Part shown: positions 45,561-56,822 of the stretch, one piece after another
Layout of the letters: every line of letters begins with the position of its first letter
Numbering within the stretch: the stretch's first letter is position 1
The notes under the pieces: model-generated
Databases searched by the model: none
The model's input: only the letters and a program-made list of their open reading frames with translations
Told to the model about the DNA's origin: nothing
NCBI GenBank assembly: GCA_037783545.1
Contig: JBBELK010000481.1
Coordinates: forward strand, 1,798,001 to 1,862,000
Origin: Henricia sp. BOLD:AAB3569
Taxonomy: Eukaryota > Echinodermata > Asteroidea > Spinulosida > Echinasteridae
DNA length: 64,000 bases
Reading direction: 5' to 3'
Translations under genes and position numbers: made by a program

Positions 45561-45683
45561 CAAACTTTTTTTTTCACTCATGTCCCTTTACGGGCTCCGT
45601 ACTTATCTGTCGCAAGTTGAAGTTTTTTATATAATTAAGGGACATTCGGTTGAAATTTCACTTCAGGAAAGTAATTCTGGTTT

Positions 45684-46116
45684 AAAGGGCCTATGACATG
45701 CTAAACAACTTTTTGCCTAATCTTTGCTTCATATGATGGATTACTTGTTCAGCAAGACATGCTATTGTTTGGATGTAAAATCGATAAAAGGTAGCCTTTT
45801 TCAACTTTGAAGATTTCATGGCTTACAACAGGAAACATGTAGAACAAACTCAAACAGTCACTGATTACAAAAGTTCCAAGACGTTTAAGGAAAAAGTGGA
45901 ATCTTTTGTGCACAGTTGAATGTGATTTTCCTGTGTTTGCCTCTTGTGACATCATAACCTTGGTCATGAATATGCATATTTGCATTAGCATAAAAACTAA
46001 AAACCTTTGTTTTAACCCCCAAAAACAAGCTAAAAATAGGATTTTTATGAATGTAATTGAGTATATTGGTTTTATAGCATAGATTTCATTAATAAAAATC
46101 CCAAATAAGGGGCCCT
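45684..46116 (-). mobile_element. AAAGGGCC element
   Basis: Begins AAAGGGCCTATGACATGC and ends GGGGCCC. The interior is the inverse of 25884-26462 (GAAACATGTAGAACAAACTC, GTTCCAAGACG, ATTTTCCTGTGTTTGCC). Confidence 0.6.
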
Positions 46117-46649
46117 AGTTTTAAAAACTGCTTTCTTCACAAAAATACAAATTAAAGTAGTGTTGCGTTGAGCCCAGCATCGTTTCACACCCGTTTTTGT
46201 GTAAACTAAGCTTACTTTTCCCTGGGGTAAGCGCGAACGATTCACACTTGGCAGAGCCTACCCGGTGTAAGCACGAAAACAAATCACAGTGCTCAACTTA
46301 AGGTGGGTTCAAACCTTGTCATTTCACAATAGCATTTTTAACCCAGGTTAAAAATGTTTAACCCGGGGTAAAAGTAATCTCGAGGTTGGCATGGGACTGA
46401 AATGTGAAACATAATTGGTTTTTAACCTAACGTCAAGCCATTATTACGAACATTTCTAAGGAAAATGTACCTAGAGTTTTACATCCCATCTGCAGGATGG
46501 AGCAACTGCCGTAAAGTGCTTTACGCAAGCTTGCACCACGACCAGGCTTTAACCAACAAACCCGGGCCCTTCCAAAAAGCAGACTTCAACCAAGTTTCGG
46601 GGGTGAGATTGGAGGAAAACAAAAATTCCGGAAGAGGTGTGGCTTCCTT

Positions 46650-46723
46650 GGGGGGGGAGGGGGGGGGGGGGGGGGGGTGGGGGGGGTGGGGGGGGGGGGG
46701 GGGGGGTGGGGGGGGAGGGGGGG
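46650..46723 (+). repeat. 74-bp poly-G tract
   Basis: Almost unbroken G with isolated A or T. It can form G-quadruplexes on plus and a C-rich strand on minus. Frames of poly-Gly or poly-Pro through it are artefacts. Its length may also be affected by assembly error. Confidence 0.85.
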
Positions 46724-47688
46724 ATTGGAGAGACGTACCGTAAAGACCACAAAGACAAACTTTTGGGGTCATTTTAAACACCACCATCGTGTAAATTGCA
46801 ATGTCAAAAATCAGGTATCACAAGAACCAGTTTTGTTTTAAATATTTACCTTGTACAAATGTGGATAATACATTATTTAAAAGAATCTACATGTACAATG
46901 TAGGCAACATCGAGCGTTGAGGACGGTAAAGCGAAAGCGGAGGGTAATATCGGTTCGTTGCCCACTGCTTGCCGCATCGCGCCAGCCGCGCACTGCACAC
47001 AAATGCACATCACACGCAACACACGACCGTTGCCAGTTTACGATGCAGGAAAAGATAGCGCTTGCTTAGGGATTAGACTTGTACACGTCTGCTTCGCTAC
47101 TCGTTGCAGTCTCAGTCTGCTCGCCGAGAGGCACAATACATACAAGACATGGTACAGCACTATGTCATGACACTTGCGTGGCGACTAGACTTGCACAAGT
47201 TTGCTTCGCAAAATTACTGAATCAATTGAGGGCGCTCGTTAAAAAAATATGGCCCGCTGAAAGGGCAAAAAAAGCAGAAAATAAAATGTGGATCGCGGAG
47301 CACACAACAAAAAAGAGGAAATCAGCAAATAATTCGGAGATTTCATAATGAAAAACAGAAAACTCTCAAATCCGGACATGTCGGTAAAATTCCGGAAATC
47401 CGGACAAACCTGGACAAATCTCACCCCTGAAGTTGATGTAGTCTGCCAGGATATTCCGGTTTAACACTTCTCTTCCTAAATACTCTTTCTAATTGTGTTG
47501 TACTTGGCAGCCACTATGAAGAAGTTTGGCATACTGTCACACGAAAGATTAATCTGGTACACTTTAAAATGAACGAAACCATTCTACTGTACTTGAAAAA
47601 ATCTTGTTGGAACCGGTCAACTGATTTTCTGGCATGCTTCCAACTTGTGCAGTTATTAAAACAACTAAAGTTTGGCATGTTGTCCAGA

Positions 47689-48111
47689 AATGCATAGTTC
47701 CGAGTTTGCCTAGTTAGCCCCGCCCCCTTGGATATTGTTGCTATCGTCAAAATGGCGACACACAACGCACAGGGACTTTCAACGGAAAGCACAGATTCAT
47801 TGGAGAAAACTCAAAGGTATTCGTGTTTCAGGGTCGACAGTTATCTTAGAACACACAGTAAAGGGTCAGTAATACAGGGATGTCATATCATGACATACGT
47901 GCTTTCGTACCTTTTGAACAACGAAACGACCGGCCTGGAAACCAAAAATTCACTCGGATCATCGCATACAACACTGTAAAAATTGTATGGGGCAGAACAT
48001 CGCGTGATGTTGTTGTGAGACGGTGCACTTTGACCTATGTGGGTGATCTCTGCTAGCTCTGTTGTGATTGGTCGGCGGGTTCGGTTGATTGACAGGTCGG
48101 AACTATGCATT
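47689..48111. mobile_element. AATGCATAGTTCCGA element, complete
   Basis: 423 bp with ends AATGCATAGTTCCGAGTTTG / GGTCGGAACTATGCATT, and AAAATGGCGACACACAACGC inside. Confidence 0.75.
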
Positions 48112-48117
48112 GGAGTT

Positions 48118-48402
48118 ATAGCTGTGTTCAGACAGTCACAACCCCACGAGTGGGCTATAAAAATGTATAAAGGATGGGTACAGGGTAAAATGCATACCCT
48201 CGAGGGTACATGTAAGTGCATCCACACGGCACAAACCTCCAAGTTTCCCTCGAGGGTTTGCAAATCCCCCAAGTTTTTTAGGGGGAAACTCGGAGGAATA
48301 ACCCCCACCCCCCACCCAGTCACAAACCTCTAAGTTTTCCTTGAGGGTTTGAAACCTCCACGTTTCCCCCGAGGGTACGGCCGCCGTGTGGACATGCCTT
48401 AT
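48118..48402. repeat. GTTCAGACAGTCAC..CTCGAGGGT repeat
   Basis: CCTCGAGGGTACATGTAAGT, AACCTCCAAGTTTCCCTCGA and their inverses alternate several times, ending CCGTGTGGACATGCC. It is a self-complementary MITE-like unit directly after 47689-48111. Confidence 0.45.
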
Positions 48403-49525
48403 AAACAATAAATTCACTTTCAAAACACAAAAAAAAACTTCCCCGGACAAAAGTTAGCTACATCTGTAAAAACTTAATCTGTATTTTTTTTTTTTTAATT
48501 GAGATGTGAACCTGGGACTTTTGATGTACTGTACCAGTTCTCTAACCTTCTGTTAGCTCTGTAAAACTTGAGAAAATTTAACAAAATTTAGTCCAAAACT
48601 GACAGTTGACCAACTCCCGAAAATTGTCAAGCTTACAATTTTGGGCAAATGCAGACCTGTGACATTCAATGTTTTTTTCAACAAATTTTCCTTAGCCTCA
48701 CAAAAATCCAAGGAGAAATCATCCAAATTCAGATTAAAAAGGACTGTTTAGGTAACGAACTGTGCACTCATTTCAAATTCAACAAGATAACTTTAAGGTT
48801 CTGAATGAAATGAACTAAATTGTCATGGTGTCCCGGCTACATCCAAAATGCCCACTTTATCAAATAAATAAAAATTGTCACACTACATCAAGACTGAAGA
48901 CTCCAAAAATAACCAAAAACAGTTAAAGCGACCATATTTCAAGATAATTATATAAATGGTAACTTGTTGCGTACTTATTTACCATTTTGTGAAAATAAAG
49001 AAATATCACATTTTTTGTTTTTAAGCTTCATACAATATACATTGTATTGAGAAACAGTGTATATTAACCAAATGCATGTCAAAATTAATGGTCACAGATT
49101 TTTCAGTTTAATTGCAAACTCACATTCAAACTACTAATCTGACCAATTACTGCCAACAAACAGTTAGCCTGGCCCGGTTGAGCAAACAATTTTACCAGAT
49201 CAATAACGACTGCTGAGGGCAGGTGTCTGTGCATTATAGCATGGGGGGAGTCCCTCGCTTACCACAAAAATATGGCAAGTTCCTTCTATCTTTGTCGGGG
49301 ACGACAAAAGGCCATTCTTCTGTCCAGGACAGGTGTTAAAAAGGCTGGGACCGGTAAAAAAAAAAAAAACTAGAAAGATTTTGCACGGCTGTTATCTTAA
49401 ACTTCCTTGTACAGTACAACCCTGGATATACATGTAGTTCAGGTGAGCCATATTATATACATGTATTACAGTGAACACTGTATTCCCAGTGCAATGTACA
49501 TGTTATCTAACATTTATAACCAATT

Positions 49526-49947
49526 CACCCTGTTTACACTTGATCCCGAGCTCGGGGTCGAACACCGAGCTCGGGATCAGCCCCGGATTACAAACTGAGT
49601 GTAAACGCTCTCGGGACCAAATTGACCCCGGATTTTTGTCTCTCGCGTTGGCGGAGGGTTGATCCCGAGCTCGGGATCAGATTGCAGTTAGATAAGCAAT
49701 TAATCTTTACCGCATCCGCTCCACAGCGGTAGCGGGGAAAAGCCCGCAAAATTTAAGTGGCCTTGTACACTGTACCCGGTACATGCACACATAGAGCATG
49801 ACCTTTGACTGCAACTTCTGGCACCGCGCTCGAGATCAACTACAGAATGTAAACGCGGCACTCAGGATCATTGCGGTTAACTCTGACGCATTCTTATCAG
49901 GGGATCAATCTTAATCCCGAGCTCAGGACCAGTATAAACACGGTGTG
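49526..49947. mobile_element. GATCCCGAGCTCGGG element
   Basis: 422 bp. The left CACCCTGTTTACACTTGATC and inverse right CACACCGTGTTTATACTGGT. GATCCCGAGCTCGGGATCAG-type palindromes repeat at 49541, 49563, 49658 and 49913. Confidence 0.65.
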
Positions 49948-50089
49948 ATCCCCAATCCTCCAAAATCAATATGACTTTACATACACCCTAGGGAGTTAGG
50001 GTTAAGATTAGCTTTATGTTCAGAAGACGATTTAAAATCAGAGGCTTTCTGAGGCAAAGTACTTTCCGAGAATTCCCTCAGAGAGCTCA

Positions 50090-50227
50090 AAAAGGAATTC
50101 ACTGGGCTTTTTCGACACGCTCGCTTTGAGAAAAAGCGGTGTGAAGGAATTTGGGGTTAATAAAACACCTCCAAAATTCACTCCACGCGTCACATTTACG
50201 CGCAAAAAAGCTTGGTGTTAATCCACC
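50090..50227. mobile_element. Short MITE (family T)
   Basis: CGCTTTGAGAAAAAGCGGTG..GAAGGAATTTGG..CTCCACGCGTCACATTTACGCGCAAAAAAGC; a shortened family T copy. Confidence 0.45.
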
Positions 50228-50517
50228 CTAAGTCAGCTCAGTACCTCACCTACGTTCCGAGAAAACAATTAAAAACCGTGTCCATGCTTTCATGAAATTG
50301 TGCAAAGCTACCGTCCTATAATTTACATAGGCTGGTTCCCTGGTTATACTACATGGGTTTATTAATATCAGTAGTCAAGGGTTGGATGAAACAAGACGAT
50401 TCTGATGATTCCCTGATGGCAATAGCAAAATCGTTTGCGGTCTGTTCTCGCGCCCGAATGGCGGGAACACGACTGCCTATCACACACCACCTACATGTAT
50501 CCACCGAGAACTAATTA

Positions 50518-51121
50518 CAGTTGAAGTCAGAAGTTTACATACTGGTGTGCTTAAACTTGCGTTGTCACAATTTTTGTAACAGTCTTTACTAAAGTCTTGA
50601 TTTTATGGAATTCCTCACGTGCTTGCAGTACTTAAAACATAGCTTGTACACCTTGCAATGGTTCGGGTAGTCCTGTTTACCATTTTGGGTGATGATGGTA
50701 GTGGTGTATGACATGTACATGCAGTGTTCGAATTAGCACTGGTCCATTGGCCAAATGACAGTTGAAATTGTCTCGGGCCAGTTGGAAAGCCTCCCCAAAT
50801 GGTCTGGCGGGCCAGTTGAAATAAAACAGACCCATGCCGTAACTCACACATTGCATTTCATGTAGGTAGGGTATTATCATACAGTGCCTCCTTTTTGAAG
50901 AAAATTGAATGGAAAATCTACCAAATTTTCCTTGTTTATTCGCTCACATGTGGTTAATTCAAACAACTGGCTGTGAGTTAATAAAATAAATAAATAAATA
51001 CAAATTTGAACCAGGCAACTTGAAATGCCGATGGGCCAGTAAAGACTTCAGCCAACAGGCCCTGTTGGCAAAAAAGTTAAAGGCAAACACTGACATGTAT
51101 GTAAACTTCTGACTTCAACTG
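50518..51121. mobile_element. Tc1-type MITE interrupted by a CAGTG element
   Basis: Same family as 30586-30818: CAGTTGAAGTCAGAAGTTTA at the left and its inverse at the right, TA flanks. Removing 50722-51092 and one ACATG restores a unit of about 230 bp. Confidence 0.8.
50722..51092. mobile_element. CAGTGTTCG element, nested in a Tc1-type MITE
   Basis: 371 bp in the opposite orientation to the 15908 copy (CAGTGTTCGAATTAGCACTG .. AAAGGCAAACACTG). Flanking ACATG lies on both sides (50717-50721, 51093-51097). It interrupts 50518-51121. Confidence 0.75.
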
Positions 51122-51516
51122 TACCCATGTCAAGAACAGACCGCCTGGACTTGACCTATAGGCTACTTTGGCGATATCATAAGACATTCTACAAGATAAG
51201 AACAAGCCAGTGTTAACATATATTTGCAAGCACCCTTGTAGTACACATGGACTTTCTGACGGGAAAAAATGCCCCAAACAAGTTACATTTGTACAAACCA
51301 GGAAGTGAAAAATTAATTTAAAATAAATAAAAAAAACTAAACAAAATCTATTTATAAAGTTCCCCTTTTAGACCATATTGCACGCACCATTAAAATGGCA
51401 TGACAAGTCATGACCTAGGTGTACACATGTGTGTGACAACTTTTGGCATCAAAATCACGTGCTATAGGACCACATTAATAATAGCTTCAGTTCAGTAATT
51501 GGATAGTTAAAGCCGG

Positions 51517-51929
51517 TATATACTAGCCCGAATGTCTCTGGCCGTCACACATGATGGCCAGAGCGGTCTACCGGCCCCAGCGGCCGGACCTTTTTGTAGT
51601 GAATTTGCTACATACTTTTTAAGCGAGATTATCCTCTCACCCAGGTAAGAGATTTCCAAGGTTAGGGTACCTACACATAGGTTCTCATACCTTTTCCAAA
51701 ACACGTTCCCTTATCCAGAAATCTTCATCTATCTGGCCAAGAGGCGACGATCATTCTGCAAGTTCCAGAAATTTGGTTCCGTTTAAAAAAACATGCTGGC
51801 GGCCTCTGGGCATGTTGTAATGCATTGGGCGCGTACATGTACAAATGTACATGTAGCGCGCTAAATGTGCCCAAAAAGGTCCGGCTGTTGGGGGCGGTTA
51901 TCCGCTCTGGCATTCGGGCTAGGTATATA
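51517..51929. mobile_element. TATATACTAGCCCGAATG element
   Basis: 413 bp with left TATATACTAGCCCGAATGTC and right inverse TATATACCTAGCCCGAATGC. Sub-terminal GCCAGAGCGG and GGCCGGACCTTTTTG are inverted at the other end. Confidence 0.65.
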
Positions 51930-52162
51930 CAGTTGAAGTCATAAGTTTACATACATGTACACCACTACCATCATCACCCAAAATAGTAAACAGGACTACC
52001 CGAACCATTGCAAGGTGTGCAAGCTATGTTTTAAGTACTGCATGCACGTGAGGAATTCCACAAAATCACGACTTTAGTAAAGACTGTTACAAAAATGGTG
52101 ACAACGCAAGTTTAAGAACACCAGTTTTAACACAGTTGTATGTAAACTTCTGACTACAACTG
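51930..52162. mobile_element. Tc1-type MITE, inverted copy
   Basis: 233 bp, same length as the 30586 copy and in the opposite orientation (CACCACTACCATCATCACCC .. AACACCAGTTTTAACACAG). TA flanks. It begins directly at the right end of another MITE (51517-51929). Confidence 0.8.
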
Positions 52163-53550
52163 TACTGGACTGAGTTTTGCCAAGTATTTTCTGGGATAAT
52201 TATCCTGCAGGTACATGTATAAAAGATCTCGGAAATCCAATTTTGTTTGGTTTTCAAAATGATTGAACCTGCATGACAAGAGCTGACCACTGCATCTGCG
52301 CATCTCCCAAACGGCCCTAGAAGTGCTGGAGCTCAGAGCAACACTTCAGGCAGGGTGGCACACCCTGCCTCTGCGGCTCTGAAAACACCATAATTTTTTT
52401 TAACAGGATTCCCTTTTAATAACGGAACAATACATAATGTAAATAACCTTCAGTGCTCCCAAAATATCTGGGAAAGGCCGACTGTTTTTGTGGAGCAATG
52501 AAGCCTTCCTTCCTCGAGCAAATTCTCAGAAAACGAGGGAAAGTCCATCCACTACAAAATCCTATTACTAATCCCTTCATGGGAAATCGATTTAGGAAAA
52601 GAAACGCAGAGTACTTCCCGAGAATTCCCTCAGAGAGCCCAAAAAAGAATTTAATGTATTCTGAAATAAGGTCTCATATCACGCAACTGAAATGGGAAAA
52701 GGGCATTTACATTAACAAATCAAAACTGTCAAAGAGCAGGAAGGCCATGACCAGAGGCAATTAAAATTGAAAATAAAAAAAAATTCACAAAAATTCAAAT
52801 TAATATTTTGAACAAAACCAATTACTAACTTAATGAAAAAGAAACGTAAAAATTGATTTTCATACCTGAAAATTGTAGGTGAAATTTTCGTTTCTGCTTG
52901 AATCTTCCCCGGTGTAAAAAAAACATCTACGTGTTAGTGCGATCGAGGACAAATTGTGCGCAAGTTGAAATTTTAGGGTGGTGGCTGGACTGCATCACGT
53001 GTTTCCGCGTACGGATATTTTCGAGACGGACACAAACATGCAAAAGACGTGCCAAGTCAAATATACACATACTAAGGGACTAACTTGCTTCTGGAGCAAA
53101 ATGTTAAAACGGAATATAAAATTCCTGCTTCACTTACGGTATTTGCACCAAAAGTTACTAAAATCTGAAATTTATTTCACTTTGATCAACAAAATATCTT
53201 ATTTCTGTTTTTCCCCATCACGTAATTCACTGCATAAAATCAACCACGTCCAATTAAGCTTCTATTATTAATTTGCATGAAGTTGATTTATGGTAACAAG
53301 GGGCTGTCCCCACCCTCTCTTGAATGGAACAGTCCGTGAGGGGATTCCCCTGTACTCTCCCAAAACAGCTGCATGTAATTAAATATTCATGAGTCCAGTA
53401 TATATAGCATTAACAGGAAGATGGTAAACTGTATACCATGGTAAACTGTATACCATGAAATGGATCTAGTGCATGTACATGTACTTTGTACACCTGAAAA
53501 GCATACTTACATGTAGTTCTATCTGATATCAGCTGATACGGGATTTAACA
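52163..53550. other. No gene supported
   Basis: A 103-codon frame at 52453-52764 has no recognisable domain and includes a segment (CGAGAATTCCCTCAGAGAG) repeated at 50072-50090, which argues for repeat origin. Confidence 0.35.
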
Positions 53551-53994
53551 ATATGGGTCTGTCCACAGTAATGGGGTACATTTGAAAAATAAGTCAATAA
53601 TTCTTTTCAGATGTCTTTAGTTTATCTCAGAATTAAAGAAATGTCCTTGTTTTGTTCTCAGGAGATAACTTTTGACCAAAAAAGTAAGAAATTTCTGCCA
53701 CAACATACATTTTTGAAAAGCTTGTGTACAAATTTTCCTATTACGCATGTAACGTGGACAGACAATTTTGTGACATTTTTTTCCGTCTTTGTTACATGCG
53801 TAATAGGAAAATTTGTGCACGAGGTTTTCAGAAATGTATGTTGTAGGACTATTTTTCTTACTCCTTGGTGAAAAAGTTATTTCCTCAGTTTAGCTTGATA
53901 ATTTAAAGATAAAATTAAGACATTTGAAGTGAACTGGGACCTAAGATCTTGAATGTTACAGAAATGTACCCCATTACCGTGGACAGACCCATAT
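53551..53994. mobile_element. Complete palindromic MITE (family P)
   Basis: 444 bp with terminal inverted repeats starting ATATGGGTCTGTCCACAGTA and nearly perfect at the other end. A second inverted pair inside (ATTTTCCTATTACGCATGTA and reverse) lets the whole element fold into one hairpin. No open frame of any length, so it is non-autonomous. It is the best-preserved member of the family at 180, 18064 and 20420. Confidence 0.75.
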
Positions 53995-54002
53995 ACAAAT
54001 AA

Positions 54003-54360
54003 TTAGGGGTTAAAAGTAGGTTTGGCCAATCTTAAACACACGTTTAGAGCCAGCTAGGGGTCCTGGGCACTGATAATGCCCGAGCCGCCAGGCTGGTTTT
54101 GCCATATTTTGCATTCACTTTCCTATGCCTACAGTCTAGTGTCAACACGGCGTTTGTACAACTGCGAGCTGTGCGTGATGTTGTTTTTGTTCGATCGCGC
54201 GCGTTACGAGTAACGCAGGCATGTTGCTCGCGCACGCACACGACATGGATATTAGTGCACAATTTGCTTTCAGGCGCGTGCAGTTTCTTTGTGCATGTGC
54301 GTTTTCCATATACGCGCTGACTACGGCACAAACGCGGGACAGCCAGCCGGGCATTATTAC
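54003..54360 (+). repeat. Copy of the TAGGTTTGGC repeat
   Basis: Collinear with 27250-27500, including TTGTTCGATCGCGCGCGTTAC and GCGCGTGCAGTTTCTTTGTG. The flank TGCCCATGTGACGTGCTTTC also matches 27548-27568. Confidence 0.55.
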
Positions 54361-54764
54361 TATTCTTTATCGCTAATTTAAGACTGCCCATGTGACGTGC
54401 TTTCAGCCAATAGGGATGCGTAAACTGTCCAAGGTATTTATGAATGAATGTTTATGAGTTGAATGGAACACATTCCATCTTTCACCAAATGAAAATATTC
54501 CTCCCATTGCACGAATTAAAACATTCATTATTTGTTTTATATGACGGCCAAGTAGAACCTTGTCATCCTACTTTTTTTACAAATTATTCAGGGTTAGCCT
54601 TCGAGTTTATTTCATCGTCCGTCATAAGTACAAAACCCGCTATGTCGCTTGTGCATGTGAGTTGTACATGTAAAACGTTTGTGTCGGGGCCGGAGTCGCG
54701 CTCGCGTCATACATTCGACATGCACATAGTTATACACGTACGCGCTGGATTAATACAGTGGGCG

Positions 54765-54897
54765 CGGGCGCCTTTTTCAATGCACCTTTTGTGTTTACAC
54801 TTGGCGCTTACCCGGCTTTAATTAACCTTTTTTTAGAAAAATGCAGGGTTCGATTCGGCCTGTTTGCCTTGCCGAATTTAGTGTAAACAGGCCTCAA
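54765..54897. repeat. Partial copy of the GTTTACACT element
   Basis: CCTTTTTCAATGCACCTTTTGTGTTTACACTTGGCGCTTACCCGGC matches 10838-10885, then GGTTCGATTCGGCC and AGTGTAAACAGGCC close it. (Motif given in two parts: 10838-10862 and 10863-10885 are the matching positions.). Confidence 0.45.
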
Positions 54898-55036
54898 TAC
54901 ACTTTTCTCACTTATTTTACAAGCACCCAGGCCACATGGGTACGTCATGATATCGTCAAATGACACACAAAATGGCGGAACACATGACGTCACCGGAAAG
55001 CAGTCTATACCATTACCAAATGTTAACAGTTAACGA

Positions 55037-55482
55037 CTAGGCTTGGGCTATTCCATGACAGAATCCACTTTAGGAATCGGAATCGCAATTCCAGATTTTT
55101 GAGGAATCGATTCCCAGTAGAAATCGATTCCCTTTTATCTAGATTCGATTCCCAGTGATAACTCGCAAAATGGTCAAAACAGCCTAGCAAATCCAAAACA
55201 CAACATTTTTGCAAAAATATTCAGCCCTTTGATAATGTTTTAATACATTATATCAGGAATGTGCGAGAGGAACAGGCCGGAATTATTTGCTGGACGTTTA
55301 GTGCCGTTCGGTGCCAATAATTAGGTCGTCTACACACATTATGCATTGCTATCAATTGCTTAACACGCTCAGTATATTTACTGTTTTCCCAGTGAAAAAA
55401 AATGGAATCGATTCCGAATGGAATCACGATAATTTTTTGGAATCGGAGTCAACTCCGAAAATGCTGGGGTCACCCAAGCCTA
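55037..55482. mobile_element. AGGCTTGGGCT element with GGAATCGATTCC motifs
   Basis: The left AGGCTTGGGCTATTCC and inverse right AGGCTTGGGTGACCCC. GAATCGATTCC occurs near both ends. A fragment (GGGAATCGATTCCTCC .. GCCCAAGCCTA) is at 9655-9738. Confidence 0.6.
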
Positions 55483-55595
55483 TTAATTATTATATAAAAT
55501 GAAGCTTTTGCGGACACCGTGCGTTTCTGTTACTGTGCAGCACAGAGCCCAGATTCGATGTGCGTGCACGTTGGGCACACAACGAACACACCCAT

Positions 55596-55824
55596 CAGGG
55601 CTCGAAATACCCACTGGACCGGTGGACCGAGGCCAGTAATTTAAGCCTCGGTCTAGTGCTTTCTCTACCGTACTAGACCAGTGGTCCAGTGCATTTTTAA
55701 ACTAACGAACAGTAAATCCACGTTCCTTGTGGCTTTGGTCTTGTAAAAATAGCGTCGGTCCAATAAATGATTTAAGCTACTAACCCTGTGGTCTAGCAGA
55801 TTTTTTCATGAAATTCCAGCCCTG
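55596..55824. mobile_element. CAGGGCTCGAAAT element
   Basis: 229 bp with ends CAGGGCTCGAAAT / inverse CAGGGCTGGAATTT. The interior has CTGGACCGGTGGACCGAGGC and GACCAGTGGTCCAGTG. hAT-type terminus; no clear duplication was seen. Confidence 0.55.
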
Positions 55825-55988
55825 CGCGTACGCGCGCGTCATGGATCGAGGGAATGTACAGTAACAAAACATTCTGTACAACAGTAACAAAAGTGCATGC
55901 ATTTGTAAACTGACGTTTTCAACACCAAACAGACAAAAATCTCGCGGAAATCTTTCAAAACAAAGCTTCATTTTATATAACAATAATA

Positions 55989-56124
55989 ATATTGGATGTC
56001 TTTTCGGGTGATATGAGAATATACCGCACTCGTCATGAAAATACCAAACTCACCTTCAGCTCGTTCAGTATTTTCATGACTCGTGCGGTATATTCTCATA
56101 TCACCCTCAAAGCCATCCAATATT
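55989..56124. mobile_element. Hairpin MITE
   Basis: 136 bp: TATTGGATGTCTTTTCGGGT..GATATGAGAATATACCGCAC..CATGAAAATAC, then the inverse. Near-perfect stem. Confidence 0.7.
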
Positions 56125-56399
56125 ATATAAATGACTATTGAAAGAGAAAAATGTTCTTAGATACAGTACCTTGAGTGCTAATCCACTTGATCATGAAGTT
56201 GTGGGAGAGCTCACATAATGTACAACGTCGGTCACTCTTGTGCTTGTCTACAAGAATGCGTTTCTATTTCAGTCAAATAAGCTGATGGTGAATCACCTAT
56301 AATGACAGGAAAATGTCGTAACTTTAATCGTTTATTAGTCATCATTATGCACGCATCAATATACATGTACAGTACGGTTCTAAGTTGGAGTTTGACAAA

Positions 56400-56575
56400 G
56401 CTGTAATGTCATACTAGGCAAACACAGGAAAATCTCATGCACAAAGATTTCAGTATTTTCTCCAACTTGCTGGAACTTTTGTAACCCATGATTGTTTGAG
56501 TTTGTTTTACATGTTGCCTGTTGTAAGCCATGAGAAACCTAAGGCTAGAAACTGCAGCAATTTTCTACGGCCTGT
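56400..56575 (+). repeat. Partial copy of the AAAGGGCC element
   Basis: AACACAGGAAAATCTCAT .. TTGCTGGAACTTTTGTAACC .. GTTTTACATGTTGCCTGTTG, collinear with 26065-26205. Confidence 0.55.
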
Positions 56576-56649
56576 GGCATTTTGGTGAAGTGGTGTTTGT
56601 GCAAGGTGGTTTGGGGGTGAAGCTCAGTGGCTTTTGGGCAATTAGTGGT

Positions 56650-56822
56650 CCAGGGCGAAGTGGTTTTGGGGCGAAGTGAATTTTCATTTCATGAGGCGAA
56701 AATTGTTTTACTCATTTCTCAAAGACTATAGCACTTCAGACTAAACCATTTCAGGGGAAGTTTTCTACCGTCATCATGTTTATATTGTGTAAGTTATGTG
56801 TAAATCTGTGAACATTTCTGAG
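56650..56822 (-). repeat. Dispersed repeat, inverted partial copy
   Basis: Reverse complement of the middle of the 4761/6876 repeat (CTCATGAGACGAAAA, TTGAGAAATGAGTAAAAC, ATAAACATGATGACGGTAGA). Confidence 0.6.

Larger units (their letters stand above)
42938..45600. mobile_element. Fold-back (TU-like) transposon with tandem-repeat arms
   Basis: The terminal repeats ACGGAGCCCGTAAAGGGACA / inverse are flanked by ACTTATCT on both sides (42930-42937, 45601-45608). Each arm consists of a tip of about 45 bp, then a tandem array of units around TTCGTGCGAACGAAAA (21-bp period at 43000-43250), then a shared inner block with TTGGAAAGGT and TTCAACAAATTTGAA. The arms are about 490 and 345 bp. The interior holds TTCACACTATCGCGG MITEs. 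Sea urchin TU and fly FB elements have this modular plan. Confidence 0.8.
45609..49525. other. Intergenic; only the repeats listed
   Basis: Besides the listed elements I see TTTTTTTTTTTAATT at 48486-48500 and 47230-47350, which resembles 17580-17715 (ATTACTGAATCAATT, GCAGAAAATAAA). No exon with protein-like content. Confidence 0.35.

Noticed and set aside
45273-45634. Frames of about 90-113 codons on both strands
   Set aside because: Right arm of the same fold-back element; mirror of the left-arm artefact.
46465-46787. Gly-rich and Pro-rich frames
   Set aside because: Translation of the poly-G tract.
52453-52764. 103-codon plus frame of basic composition
   Set aside because: No recognisable domain, no splice signals that extend it, and part of it is repeated near 50072.
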